This document shows positions 43,301 through 51,948 of a DNA stretch of 56,493 bases, one piece after another; the first letter of the stretch is position 1, and every line of letters begins with the position of its first letter. The notes under the pieces were generated by a model, which was given only the letters and a program-made list of their open reading frames with translations, did no database searches and was not told where the DNA came from. Origin of the DNA: Nitrospira sp. (GTDB lineage: Bacteria > Nitrospirota > Nitrospiria > Nitrospirales > Nitrospiraceae); assembly GCA_024331095.1 (NCBI GenBank), contig JANDJE010000013.1, positions 1-56,493 on the forward strand, in the 5' to 3' direction. Both the position numbers and the translations under genes were made by a program.

Positions 43301-44593
43301 TCATGCGAGCCTCAGCCGGCGTATCCTGTTTTCTCCCCGTTCGCAAATGTAGAGACATCCTTGTGAATCCATCGCCAACCCTACGGGAGCGTTGACGACC
43401 GCCTCGATGCCGAGGAGCCCCTCGCCCGGCTTCAACAGACCGGCCGACTCTTTGGCGACAAACCGCGCGGCGCCGCATCCGCCCATGTGATTGTCCTCGT
43501 AGCCGCTGTCGCCGGTGCCCGCCACCGTCGTGATGACGCCGGTCGCGGCGTCCACTTTCCGCACCCGATGATTCATCGTGTCGGAGATGTACAGATTGTT
43601 CTCGCGATCGATCGCCACCGCCTCCGGCGCATGCAGCATGGCCCTGACGGCCGGCTTGTCGTCCCCATCGTAGCCGTACCGACACACCCCGGCGACAGTA
43701 CTGATCACCCCGGTTCTCCGATCGATCTTTCTGATTCGGTTGCTGCCTTTGTCTACAAGGTACAGATCGCCGTTCCGATCGACGGCGAGCCCGACGACAT
43801 CGTACAACCGCGCTTCCAGAGCCGGTCGCCCATCGTCGAGATACAGCGACAGATCCAATCCGTCGGAGCAAACCGGCATGAGCCACCCCTGATCATCGCT
43901 GAAATCGATGCCGATGGCGTCGCCGGAGAGCACGACCAGATTGCGGGCGACCAACGGCTGATCGCGGGCCTCGTCCTCCTCCGTCCAGATGCCGGCGATC
44001 GTCGTCACCATGCCGGTCTTGGGATCATACCGCCTCACCCGGTGCGCCTGGGTATCCGCGATATAGAGCACGTCATCCTGATCGAACGCGATGGCCGCAG
44101 GCCACGTAAGATTCACTTCCGTGGCGGGACCGTCGCCGTTAAAACCGTGTTGTCCGGTTCCCACCACCGTCGTGATGATGCCGGTATCGCGGTCCACCTT
44201 GCGGATGCGATTGCTCCCCGAATCGCAAATGTACAAGTTGTTCTGCGAATCAAACGCCACGTCCAACGGCAGGTACAGTCCGGCCTCGCCGCACGGTCCG
44301 TCGTCTCCGCAATAACAAGTCTCGCCGATTCCGGCAAAATTGTGAATCGTCCCGGTCTGCAGATTGATGCGGCGGACGCGATCCGAACCGGACTCCGCGA
44401 AGTAGAGCCATTGCTCGTCTTTGTCCAGCGCGGCGTGGTGAGGAAGCGGAATCCCCGCCTTGACCGCCGGCTTGCCATCGCCCGTGCTGCGGGCCTTCCC
44501 GTTGCCGGCAAACGTGTCGATCAGCCCGACGGTCGTCCGCACACCCGTTTCTTTCGACGTCAGTTGCGTGTCCACGAGACGACTTTCCCTCAC
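43301..44593 (-). CDS. NHL-repeat beta-propeller protein
   Basis: A 430-residue protein built from NHL repeats. At least six copies of the pattern LYIxDxxxHRVRKVDxxTGxITTVAGTG are visible, for instance DVLYIADTQAHRVRRYD, NNLYISDTMNHRVRKVD, DLYLVDKGSNRIRKID and CLYICERGENRIRR. The repeats should form a six-bladed propeller. No signal peptide is seen. Such propellers bind proteins, RNA or ligands. The start is GTG, 6 bases after the tatA stop. Being within a redox operon it may be an assembly or sensing protein, but that is inference only. Confidence 0.85.
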   Translation of the reverse strand: MRESRLVDTQLTSKETGVRTTVGLIDTFAGNGKARSTGDGKPAVKAGIPLPHHAALDKDEQWLYFAESGSDRVRRINLQTGTIHNFAGIGETCYCGDDGPCGEAGLYLPLDVAFDSQNNLYICDSGSNRIRKVDRDTGIITTVVGTGQHGFNGDGPATEVNLTWPAAIAFDQDDVLYIADTQAHRVRRYDPKTGMVTTIAGIWTEEDEARDQPLVARNLVVLSGDAIGIDFSDDQGWLMPVCSDGLDLSLYLDDGRPALEARLYDVVGLAVDRNGDLYLVDKGSNRIRKIDRRTGVISTVAGVCRYGYDGDDKPAVRAMLHAPEAVAIDRENNLYISDTMNHRVRKVDAATGVITTVAGTGDSGYEDNHMGGCGAARFVAKESAGLLKPGEGLLGIEAVVNAPVGLAMDSQGCLYICERGENRIRRLRLA

Positions 44594-44599
44594 GAACGG

Positions 44600-44881
44600 C
44601 TACGCAGGCGGAGCAGGTTGCACACCGGCCGCAGGCTGACTCACGGCCGGCGCTTGAGCCGACGGAGGGCTCGCCGGCTGGGGAGGAATCGCCTGTTGCT
44701 GCGCCACGGCCTGAGCCTGGGCTTCCGCCTCGATCGCGTCCGCCTCGTGCACGGACTTTTTGAATCCTTTGATGGCCTTCCCCAATCCCTCTCCCAATTG
44801 GGGCAGCTTGCCCGCGCCGAAAATAATCAGCACGATGAACAGAATCAGCACCAACTCCGTGAATCCGAGACTTCCAAACAT
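44600..44881 (-). CDS. tatA: Sec-independent translocase protein TatA/E
   Basis: A 93-residue protein with the TatA layout: membrane helix [25 protein letters not shown], [22 protein letters not shown] as hinge and amphipathic helix, and a long Ala/Pro/Gln-rich tail. TatA multimers form the pore that exports folded, cofactor-bearing proteins with a twin-arginine signal. The RRDFLK ferredoxin of the same locus would be one candidate cargo. tatB and tatC are not in the window. It is 6 bases from the NHL gene and 24 from the TPR gene. Confidence 0.93.
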   Translation of the reverse strand: MFGSLGFTELVLILFIVLIIFGAGKLPQLGEGLGKAIKGFKKSVHEADAIEAEAQAQAVAQQQAIPPQPASPPSAQAPAVSQPAAGVQPAPPA

Positions 44882-44905
44882 GGCGCGCTCCTTCGTAAAG
44901 ATGGG

Positions 44906-45727
44906 TCAGGCTCCGGACTCGTCTTTCGCTTTTTTGGCGAACCGCTCTCGCAATCGCTTGCGGACTTCTTCGGCCTTGTCGAACATTTTGCACTTATCAT
45001 AGACGTTGATCAGATTGTAATACGCCAACGGCTCGTCGGGATTGTGCTCAACGGCGTTTTCCATGACGGTCATCGCCAAATCGGTCTTTTTATGATTGAG
45101 CGCGACCTCCATCAACTTATAACTCGACTCCAAATGTTTCGGATCCAGCTCGAGCGTTCTGAGATAACACTGAATCCCCATGTCGATCGTGTTGTAGTCG
45201 GACACCTGGGGGTTGTCCAACTCGATATAGACGCCCGCCAAGTTGTACCACGCGATGGGGTCTTCCGGCGTGATTTCGACCAGACGCTCGAAAAATCCCT
45301 TCGCCTCCATATACTTCTTTTTGTCCGCGTACAGACGCCCCAGATTGAACAACGCCAACACATCCTGGGGGAAGACCTCCAAGGCGTGTCGGAACTGGGC
45401 TTCCGCCTCATCCATCATGTTCTTCGTCGCGTAGATCGTCCCCAGATTCGAATAATACATGGCCAGCGACCGGTTCATTTCCGCCCGCAAACCTTCGGCC
45501 ATTTCGATGGTTTTTTTGACCTCCACCAGCGCATCATCGAATCGCCCCTGCCTGAAATACAGCTCTCCGAGCCGGCTGCGCGCGTGAAAATCGTCCGGCT
45601 CTTCCGCGAGCAGCTTTTCAATGCCGGCGATTTCTTCTTCGGGCGACAGCGGCTGATCGCCGGGATCAACGGCCGCCGAGCCGGAGGAGGGCGGCGTGGG
45701 TTCGGACATCGGGATCTGTGTCTCCAT
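44906..45727 (-). CDS. tetratricopeptide-repeat protein
   Basis: A 273-residue protein with about six TPR units: DFHARSRLGELYFRQGRFDDALVEVKKTIEMA, AMYYSNLGTIYATKNMMDEAEAQFRHALEVF, VLALFNLGRLYADKKKYMEAKGFFERLVEIT, PIAWYNLAGVYIELDNP, and others, ending in a basic-acidic tail (KRLRERFAKKAKDESGA). No signal peptide is visible, so it is cytosolic. TPR proteins act as adaptors in assembly of larger complexes. Its place between the membrane protein and tatA makes a role in maturation or export of the respiratory proteins plausible but unproven. The Met at residue 7 is an alternative start. Confidence 0.88.
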   Translation of the reverse strand: METQIPMSEPTPPSSGSAAVDPGDQPLSPEEEIAGIEKLLAEEPDDFHARSRLGELYFRQGRFDDALVEVKKTIEMAEGLRAEMNRSLAMYYSNLGTIYATKNMMDEAEAQFRHALEVFPQDVLALFNLGRLYADKKKYMEAKGFFERLVEITPEDPIAWYNLAGVYIELDNPQVSDYNTIDMGIQCYLRTLELDPKHLESSYKLMEVALNHKKTDLAMTVMENAVEHNPDEPLAYYNLINVYDKCKMFDKAEEVRKRLRERFAKKAKDESGA

Positions 45728-45776
45728 CGGAAAACGTTCCTTTTCTGTTTGCGTATCGTTCCCTCGACCGTACCGG

Positions 45777-46898
45777 TCAGGCTTCCTTCGCGACCAACGG
45801 ATCCGACGATCCCAGCAACGCCGCCTCGGTCGCCGTCTGCGATCCCGCGACCGCCTGCCTCGCCCGATCGGTCGTCAACAACATCATACCAAGGATCACC
45901 ATCAACGTCAGATTGGAAAACATGAGGGCATAGCCCGCGATGAACATCAGACCGATGCCGTATCCCGCCAGGCGCCCCATCAACAACAGTTTCACGACGC
46001 TGTACCCCCAACACAGGAAACCGACGAGATAGAGGGCGAAGGGGAGATAAAACGTGTAGCCCATGCCGAATTGGAAAATCCAACCGATCCCCTGCGAGGC
46101 TTGTCGAGCGGCGGACGCCAAGGCCGGATCGTACCGTTCCAACAGGTAATCAAAAAAAATCAGCAGCAGAAAGACGGCGCCGCTTACGGCCCAAAACCAC
46201 ATCGCCCGGTTCCGCTGGCGCCGGTTCTTCACGCGAAGGGAAAGTCCGCGTCCATAGGCGGCATAGACCAGCATGCTCGCCAACACCATCAGCGCCTCAC
46301 CGGCTCGGTGCAACTCATAGACCAACGGAGGCGCGTCCAACGTTCCGGCCAAACTATAGACCGTGGAGACGATTTGGTAGTACAACCAGCCTCCGATGCC
46401 CAACACGTACACGGTCACCAACAAGCGCTTGATTCGTTCCGGATGGGAAGCCCAGTACTCCACCGTCAGAAACGCGAGCGTCATCAGTGCCACGCCGTTG
46501 TAGATGACGGCGCCCAGCATTCCCGGCTGCACGAACAAAAACACAACGGTCAGCACCAACAACAGGCCGGTGGACGCCATCGCCGATTTGGCCGGCCACC
46601 CGGCATCGGACCCCATGCCGCGCTGCGTCATGATCACGACAAGACTCAAGAACAGGAGCACGGCCACGATATTCAGCAACCACGCTCCGACCGCCGTCAA
46701 CGTGGTGAACGTGGGAGTGATCCAGGCATGCTCCGCCGCCATCTTGCTCAGGTGCATTCCCAAGCGGGACGCCAGTCGATACAGAACCAGTTCGAGAAAC
46801 GAGGCCAACAGCGTGAGTTTAACGGCGTACTCAAAGAGGGGACCGAAATCCCCGATCTTTCCCGGCGGCCGATTGCCCAGAAGAATGGAGGCCTTCAT
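45777..46898 (-). CDS. polytopic membrane protein, about ten helices
   Basis: A 373-residue protein of unknown family with roughly ten hydrophobic helices, e.g. FEYAVKLTLLASFLELVLYRL, LLNIVAVLLFLSLVVIM, GLLLVLTVVFLFVQPG, LLVTVYVLGIGGWLYYQI, FWAVSGAVFLLLIFFDYLL and YTFYLPFALYLVGFLCWGYSV. Loop histidines and tyrosines are present (ELHRAGEAL), but no obvious haem-binding pairs. A Met-rich last helix (MLFSNLTLMVILGMMLL) and a short soluble tail end it. It could be a quinone-linked membrane anchor for the periplasmic proteins, but no known motif proves it. Its neighbours in the operon are the radical SAM gene and the TPR gene. Confidence 0.65.
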   Translation of the reverse strand: MKASILLGNRPPGKIGDFGPLFEYAVKLTLLASFLELVLYRLASRLGMHLSKMAAEHAWITPTFTTLTAVGAWLLNIVAVLLFLSLVVIMTQRGMGSDAGWPAKSAMASTGLLLVLTVVFLFVQPGMLGAVIYNGVALMTLAFLTVEYWASHPERIKRLLVTVYVLGIGGWLYYQIVSTVYSLAGTLDAPPLVYELHRAGEALMVLASMLVYAAYGRGLSLRVKNRRQRNRAMWFWAVSGAVFLLLIFFDYLLERYDPALASAARQASQGIGWIFQFGMGYTFYLPFALYLVGFLCWGYSVVKLLLMGRLAGYGIGLMFIAGYALMFSNLTLMVILGMMLLTTDRARQAVAGSQTATEAALLGSSDPLVAKEA

Positions 46899-46988
46899 GA
46901 CGAATACGCCTTGAATCGGCGAGTATTATATCCATCGCAAAAAAATGAGGTCAACGCCGGACAGCCTGAAACAGACCGGATCACGAAC

Positions 46989-48770
46989 CTACGAGCCGAT
47001 CGCCTGAGGCGTTTGAATGCTGGCTTCCTTGGCTCGTCCGATATACAGCAATCCATCGGCCATCGAGTAGTTGAACGGCAGCTCGCAGACTACCTCACTG
47101 ATCCGCTCATAGACGTATTGATAGACCCGTTCTGCTTGATCCGGCGTCATGCCGCCCTGCACCTCGTAAAAAAATCCGAGACTCAGATCCTCGGACGACG
47201 GCCGCATGATCCGTCGAATGCCGTATTCGGCCGGATCGCTCATGATCGGGGCCTCTTTCTCCAAATCGAACAGACAGGGCTGGCAAGAAAACCCGAACGA
47301 CTCATGGAGCCTGCGGTTTTCCACGATGAAATTCATGGTCTCCAGGGCTTCGTCTTCCGTTTCCGTCGGGAACCCCACGATGATGTAGCAATGGACGGCA
47401 ATCCCCAGATCGACGCAGTCGTCGGCGATGCGCCGGACCCACTCCTGCTTGATTCCTTTTTTCATCAAATCCATGACCCGCTGATTGAAGGATTCCAGGC
47501 CGAACACGATCTTCAAGCACCCGGCGTCCCGCATGAGAGCCAGCAAATCGCGCGTGAGATTCTTCTCGAACCGCATTTCGCAGGTCCATTTGACATCGAG
47601 CCGCTTCTCGATCATCTGCTGGCAGAGCCGCCTGGTCGGGGCCAGCGCGAAACACTCGTCGGTGAAGAAAAAATGCCTGGCTCCGTACCGCTGCTTCAGC
47701 CATTCCAGTTCGTCGATCGTCCGCCCCGGATCTTTTTGCCGGAAGTTTTGATGATCCAGCGTGAGGGCGCAGAACGCGCAATCCTTGTAATAACAGCCCC
47801 GGGAGAACTGAATCGGCAGCACCGGTTCGGGCGACAGATAGCGGTCGAGCGGAAATCCGTCGTAGTTCGGAGCGGGAAGCCGATTGACGTTCTCCGAGTA
47901 GAAGGGTTGATTGACGATGATTTTGCCGTTCTGTCGATGAATCAGGTTGGGCACCTTGTTGTACTCTTTTTTACCGGCCAACTGGTTGATCAGTTCCAGC
48001 AATGCGGTCTCGCCTTCGAAGACGACGATGTCGTCGGCCAGTTCAAACAGACTGGGGCACCGGCGAACGTTATCGACCAGACGGGTAAAGATGCTCCCGC
48101 CGATCGTGACATGCAGGTCCGGCGCCGCTTCTTTGATCAGCTTGCAAAGCGTGAGACCGGGAATGATCTGGGACGTGGCGGTAATCGACACGCCGATCAA
48201 GTCCGGGCCGTCGCCGATGATCGACGGAAGAAACATCTCCCGCATGAGCGCGCGATAGGGATTTCGCGCTTCGTCGCACACGATCTTCATCAAGTCTTTC
48301 GAGGAATAAATCGAGTAGTCGCCGAACTGATTGTCCACCACCGTCAATCTCGTCGGAAAATACACGGACGAAATCAGCTCCAGCCACTTGTCGATCATGA
48401 ACAAACTGGCTCGATAGGCGTCGAGATCGTAAAATCCCTCTCCCCGCAACGTCGCCTTGGCCAATTCGATCCGTTCGGCCAGATAGGCGAATCGATCGAG
48501 AGACTCGGTAACCTTGGCGTGATGCTCCCGGCTCCCGTGGCCGGCATCACCGGATGCCGTTCGCTCCAGTCGACGGTGCAAATCGATCAACTGCTGATAG
48601 ACCCTCATCCCGTAGGCTTTGGTCAGCATGCGATCCAACAATTCGATACCGAGATCGCGTTGCGACACATCGGAGACGCCGCCCTGCCGAAGGAAACCGG
48701 TCAGGGATGGAAGACTCAAATACGGTTGGGACGGATGCCACGTGGGTGGGAACAGCAGCGAGATTTTCAT
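46989..48770 (-). CDS. B12-binding-type radical SAM protein with CX4CX2C cluster motif
   Basis: A 593-residue protein with an N-terminal cobalamin-binding-type Rossmann domain (ISLLFPPTWHPSQPYLSLP, then APDLHVTIGGSIFTRL) and a radical SAM TIM-barrel. The 4Fe-4S site reads FSRGCYYKDCAFCALT, i.e. CX4CX2C rather than the usual CX3CX2C; I verified it on the DNA. Further marks are FFFTDECFALAP, WTCEMRFEKNL, LKIVFGLESFNQRVMDLMKKG and HCYIIVGFPTETEDEALE. The usual DxHxxG base-on cobalamin motif is not visible. It is the first gene of the ten-gene unit and may install a modification needed by the redox proteins, but its substrate is unknown. Confidence 0.85.
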   Translation of the reverse strand: MKISLLFPPTWHPSQPYLSLPSLTGFLRQGGVSDVSQRDLGIELLDRMLTKAYGMRVYQQLIDLHRRLERTASGDAGHGSREHHAKVTESLDRFAYLAERIELAKATLRGEGFYDLDAYRASLFMIDKWLELISSVYFPTRLTVVDNQFGDYSIYSSKDLMKIVCDEARNPYRALMREMFLPSIIGDGPDLIGVSITATSQIIPGLTLCKLIKEAAPDLHVTIGGSIFTRLVDNVRRCPSLFELADDIVVFEGETALLELINQLAGKKEYNKVPNLIHRQNGKIIVNQPFYSENVNRLPAPNYDGFPLDRYLSPEPVLPIQFSRGCYYKDCAFCALTLDHQNFRQKDPGRTIDELEWLKQRYGARHFFFTDECFALAPTRRLCQQMIEKRLDVKWTCEMRFEKNLTRDLLALMRDAGCLKIVFGLESFNQRVMDLMKKGIKQEWVRRIADDCVDLGIAVHCYIIVGFPTETEDEALETMNFIVENRRLHESFGFSCQPCLFDLEKEAPIMSDPAEYGIRRIMRPSSEDLSLGFFYEVQGGMTPDQAERVYQYVYERISEVVCELPFNYSMADGLLYIGRAKEASIQTPQAIGS

Positions 48771-48837
48771 ACGATCAATCGCTCCGTGTGCGTCGAATAA
48801 TCGAGGTAATGGAATGAAATGAAACGGCCTCTCGTGG

Positions 48838-48867
48838 GTTATAGCCCCCGACCGGATTGAAATGCAA
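48838..48867 (-). promoter_or_regulatory. promoter of the ten-gene electron-transport unit
   Basis: Minus strand: TTGCAT (48867-48862), 18 bases, TATAAC (48843-48838). It lies between the nxrC terminator and the radical SAM start, about 65 bases before the latter, and so separates the two transcription units. Confidence 0.6.
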
Positions 48868-48924
48868 CCCCGCTCAAGGTCTCGCCATCACAGAGGGTTT
48901 GCGTTCCTCATTCGGTTTCAACAG

Positions 48925-48978
48925 AAAAAAGGCCCCGGATCGAATCGCCACTCCTTGGTGACGATGATCCGGGGCCTT
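48925..48978 (-). terminator. strong terminator of the torD-nxrC unit
   Basis: On the minus strand AAGGCCCCGGATC pairs perfectly with GATCCGGGGCCTT around a partly paired loop of about 25 bases, followed by a T-run. It lies about 50 bases after the nxrC stop. Confidence 0.88.
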
Positions 48979-49026
48979 CGAACGGTTCTCAAACTGTCTG
49001 TACGGCCGCCTCTCGGTCAGGACCGA

Positions 49027-49977
49027 TTACAGCTTGAGTGTAAACCAGGTGGAGAGCGACTTCATGCCGTTCCGCTCGATATTGGCGCCGTCCCACACCG
49101 CAAAGGCGATCGGAATGGACATACCGGCTTTGAATTGCGTATCGTTCGCGTCGCCCGTTTCCAACGCCCTCTTCACGACCACACGCCAGGTCGGGCCCGT
49201 ATAGGCTCCGCCCTTCACGGAACCGGCCGGCTCCCATACTCCATGCCCCACGACATCCTGATGGACCTGCGTGGTCAACGTGCTGAAACCGTTGGCATTG
49301 AGGTCCTCCACGGAACTCACCCGCAACGTGGGATCGGACATGATGTTGCCGGACCAGATGCCGGGATTGAACGGTCCAAGACTCCGTCCGATACGGTCGG
49401 GATAGGTCACCCCGCCCGCCGGCTCTTCATAGTAGAAGTCCCAAAAAATACCGGGATATTGATCGTCAACATCCCAAATTCCCGCGCTGTCTTTCCCCAG
49501 ATCCTTCTGCCACTCGGCGTTCCAACGCCAAATATTGGTGGTTCCGCCCGACTGTCCCATACATTGAAATGGCGGCGCTCCCGACGTATTGACCGGGAAC
49601 ATCACCGCGACCTGGTCTCTGAAATCCTGAGGACCGATCGCCGTATCGTTCTTCGTCTGATCAAGCCATTCCAGCCGCAACCCCAGTTCTTTTCCGTTCG
49701 TCATGGCCTTGACGAAGATGGATTTGACCGCGATGTTCGGGTGCATCGGCGTTGTAATCAATTGCCCGCTCAGCGGCACGACGACGCCGGGCACGCTTTC
49801 CCAAATCGGGTTCGCCCCGTCCATCGGAATGGCCCCTTTGATCATTTTTGTCGGGATCGTGACCGGTTGACTGACGGCCAACGGCACCTGTCCGACCGTC
49901 AGAATCGCGCCGACGGCGAGGACAGAGAGCAGCACGGCCCATACCACACGTTTGCTGGTCGTCTGCACTATGCGCAT
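49027..49977 (-). CDS. nxrC: NxrC-like nitrite oxidoreductase gamma subunit
   Basis: A 316-residue exported haem-b protein of the ethylbenzene dehydrogenase gamma family. A Sec-type leader (VVWAVLLSVLAVGAILTVG) precedes VPLSGQLITTPMHPN, ELGLRLEWLDQTKND, the likely haem Met140 in PPFQCMGQSGG and the likely haem Lys306 in WDGANIERNGMKSLS. Nitrospira NxrC proteins of this type are believed to pass electrons from NxrAB to the periplasmic chain. The length, the leader and an upstream TorD-like chaperone all support this name, but NxrA and NxrB are absent here. The start at 49977 is taken from the signal peptide and GAGAGGAGGG upstream; a longer frame reads 54 extra residues that do not resemble the family. 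Confidence 0.85.
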   Translation of the reverse strand: MRIVQTTSKRVVWAVLLSVLAVGAILTVGQVPLAVSQPVTIPTKMIKGAIPMDGANPIWESVPGVVVPLSGQLITTPMHPNIAVKSIFVKAMTNGKELGLRLEWLDQTKNDTAIGPQDFRDQVAVMFPVNTSGAPPFQCMGQSGGTTNIWRWNAEWQKDLGKDSAGIWDVDDQYPGIFWDFYYEEPAGGVTYPDRIGRSLGPFNPGIWSGNIMSDPTLRVSSVEDLNANGFSTLTTQVHQDVVGHGVWEPAGSVKGGAYTGPTWRVVVKRALETGDANDTQFKAGMSIPIAFAVWDGANIERNGMKSLSTWFTLKL

Positions 49978-50056
49978 ATACCTACCCCCTCCTCTCAACT
50001 TAGAATGGTCTTCCTTCAAACAAACATGGGCTCGCTCGGAGCCGACCATTGGAACG

Positions 50057-51031
50057 TCAGGCGGTCCCAACAGGGCCCGTGTTGCCGCTGTCCTGTTCCT
50101 TCTCTTTGATTTCCATGAACGACTGCGCCCCCACTTCATTGAGCAAAAGACTCAGCTCATTCCCCTGATCCTGAGCCCCGCATTCATAGGTCTGCCCTTC
50201 CGGAGAACTGAACGTCGCCGGCCGATAATCCGTCTCCGTATAAGGCTGCGGCGTCACGCCCCAAAAGGCGGTTTCAAAGTCGATCCATTCGGCCGTCATG
50301 TCGGCCACCAGCTTGAAGAGACCGTAATCCGCCTTTTTGGCAAGCATGCGGCAAAACAGGGGAACCCATCGACCGATGTGATTCTTGACGAATTTCTTCT
50401 GAGCCTCCACGACGATCTCCGTTTTCTCCGCGCCGTCGTGGCACCGTGAATAGGACTCTTTATAGGCAAGAAAATGCATGAACTCGAACTCGACGCTCAG
50501 ATGATCGAGCCGCTCATGGATGTCTTTGGACAACTCCACTCCGAACGCCCGATAGAAGCCGGCGATATCGCCCATCACATGCGATTGCGCGAACACGTGA
50601 TCGTTGCCGAACAGAGTTTCATAAGGCGGGCAGTCGAGCGTAATCACGTTGCTGAAGACCCGGCGATGCTCCGCTTGCAGATCGCTGAGTTGCCAATTGG
50701 CGCACTCGGAGGTGCTCAGCGCCTCGATCAGATCGATCTGTTTCTTGATCGCCGCCAACGCCCGGACGGCCCGCTGCCCCCCTTGTCCATCCAGCATGGC
50801 CTCCAACGTCTCCAGGGCGGCGCGACCGTCTTCGACGAACTCACCGCACCGAAGATAATCGAGAAATTCCTCATCTTCCGGATACAGCATGCTCCAGGAG
50901 ATGAGCAGATAGATCTTGCTGCGATTCAACGCCCGTTCAACCGCCGGGGAGTCTTTGACCGTGGGTGACGCCTGAATCACGGCGCCCGAGGAAGAAGAGG
51001 ATACGTTCGGCACAGGCTGTTTGATCGTCAT
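50057..51031 (-). CDS. TorD-like molybdoenzyme chaperone
   Basis: A 324-residue cytosolic protein of the TorD/DmsD/NarJ chaperone type. It is all-helical with NRSKIYLLISWSMLYPEDEEFLDYL near the N-terminus, the family motif LDCPPYETLFGNDHVF (compare D(Y/C)P...YE), AGFYRAFGVELSKD and SVEFEFMHFLAYKE. Such chaperones bind the twin-arginine leader of a molybdenum enzyme until the cofactor is inserted. The start MTIKQPVPNVSSSSSG at 51031 lies under a strong promoter; a Ser-rich N-terminal extension and an acidic C-terminal tail are extra. It precedes nxrC by 79 bases in one transcript. Its client enzyme is not in the window; NxrA is the obvious guess. Confidence 0.85.
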   Translation of the reverse strand: MTIKQPVPNVSSSSSGAVIQASPTVKDSPAVERALNRSKIYLLISWSMLYPEDEEFLDYLRCGEFVEDGRAALETLEAMLDGQGGQRAVRALAAIKKQIDLIEALSTSECANWQLSDLQAEHRRVFSNVITLDCPPYETLFGNDHVFAQSHVMGDIAGFYRAFGVELSKDIHERLDHLSVEFEFMHFLAYKESYSRCHDGAEKTEIVVEAQKKFVKNHIGRWVPLFCRMLAKKADYGLFKLVADMTAEWIDFETAFWGVTPQPYTETDYRPATFSSPEGQTYECGAQDQGNELSLLLNEVGAQSFMEIKEKEQDSGNTGPVGTA

Positions 51032-51124
51032 CGCGTATTCTCCGGCCCGTCGGGTCGATCGCCGCACCAGCGATCTTGGAAGCGACGCGCCAGCCGACCA
51101 ACCTCTCGAACCGAAACCTTGGTA

Positions 51125-51153
51125 TGTATATGAAATGGTCTGAAGATTGTCAA
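51125..51153 (-). promoter_or_regulatory. strong promoter of the torD-nxrC unit
   Basis: Minus strand: TTGACA (51153-51148), exactly 17 bases, TATACA (51130-51125), the best sigma-70-like match I saw in the window. The leader to the chaperone ATG is about 85 bases. It separates this unit from the ferredoxin gene upstream. Confidence 0.75.
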
Positions 51154-51244
51154 GGGAGAACCATCCTCTTCCGGCGAAAAACCCTCTTGCGGTTCCCGGA
51201 CACCTTTCGACAATCGATGAACATCGAAAAACGCATCGCCCCTC

Positions 51245-51844
51245 TCATGATTTCACCTGCATAGGCCGACCGTTCGGTATGACGCGGATCGCCACGTGAT
51301 CATTGACCGTTTTGCAAATTTTCTCGCACATTCCGCATCCTACGCACCTATTTTCCACAACCGCCACCTGCATCAGATGAAAATCCATCGCCAGCGCCTG
51401 CGTCGGACAGTGGGACACGCAGGCATGGCAACCTTGTCCCGCCGTGCAACGAGAGTGTGATACGACCGCGCAGCCCATTCGGACCTCGTGAATCCCGCCG
51501 ACGGGCTCCAGGGCCCCCGTTTGGCACGCGGCGATACAAGGAAAATCGTCACACAACAGGCACGGAGCCTGATCCGCGAACAAGATCGGCGTGGCGTCAC
51601 GCTCATGGACTACGATCGCTCTCGGCGGACAATCCTTGATGCAGTCGCCGCACCGCGTGCACAGTTCCAGAAACAGGGGCTCCTTGACGGCGCCGGGCGG
51701 ACGCAACCAATCGGTCCGAATCGTCGGCGCCTTCTGAACCGGAGCGGCGTCCACTTGTTTGGAAAACTCCCGCGCGGCTTTCGCGACGGAACGAACGGAG
51801 TCCTTAAGGAAATCACGGCGGCCGTATGAGGGATCGGGCGTCAT
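51245..51844 (-). CDS. twin-arginine polyferredoxin with four [4Fe-4S] sites, NapG/NapF-like
   Basis: A 199-residue protein starting MTPDPSYGRRDFLKDSV. RRDFLK at residues 9-14 is a twin-arginine motif, but the following stretch is hardly hydrophobic, so export is unsure. Four cluster groups follow: CTRCGDCIKDCPP, CLLCDDFPCIAACQ, CTAGQGCHACVSHCP and CVGCGMCEKICKTVNDHV. This order and the irregular third group resemble NapG/NapF and MauM-type ferredoxins, which relay electrons between quinol and periplasmic enzymes or assist cofactor insertion. The start is chosen from the RRDFLK context; a longer frame adds 25 unrelated residues. It lies 104 bases after the HExxH gene. Confidence 0.85.
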   Translation of the reverse strand: MTPDPSYGRRDFLKDSVRSVAKAAREFSKQVDAAPVQKAPTIRTDWLRPPGAVKEPLFLELCTRCGDCIKDCPPRAIVVHERDATPILFADQAPCLLCDDFPCIAACQTGALEPVGGIHEVRMGCAVVSHSRCTAGQGCHACVSHCPTQALAMDFHLMQVAVVENRCVGCGMCEKICKTVNDHVAIRVIPNGRPMQVKS

Positions 51845-51948
51845 GGAATGGCCGTGTTCGTTATTCGCACATATCGCGCGCCGAGGCGGTGCTCCTGCTC
51901 TCCTCACACGGCTGATCAAGAGCGCGCATATCCTCTCACCGCCGACAC

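Noticed and set aside
43487..45925. An open frame of about 810 codons on the plus strand
   Set aside because: It mirrors the NHL, tatA and TPR genes on the other strand and has repetitive Arg/His-rich, domain-free sequence.
45696..48800. An open frame of more than 1000 codons on the plus strand
   Set aside because: It is antisense to the radical SAM, membrane and TPR genes, which have clear families. Its translation is rich in Arg, His and Gln without domains, as expected from a GC-rich complementary strand.
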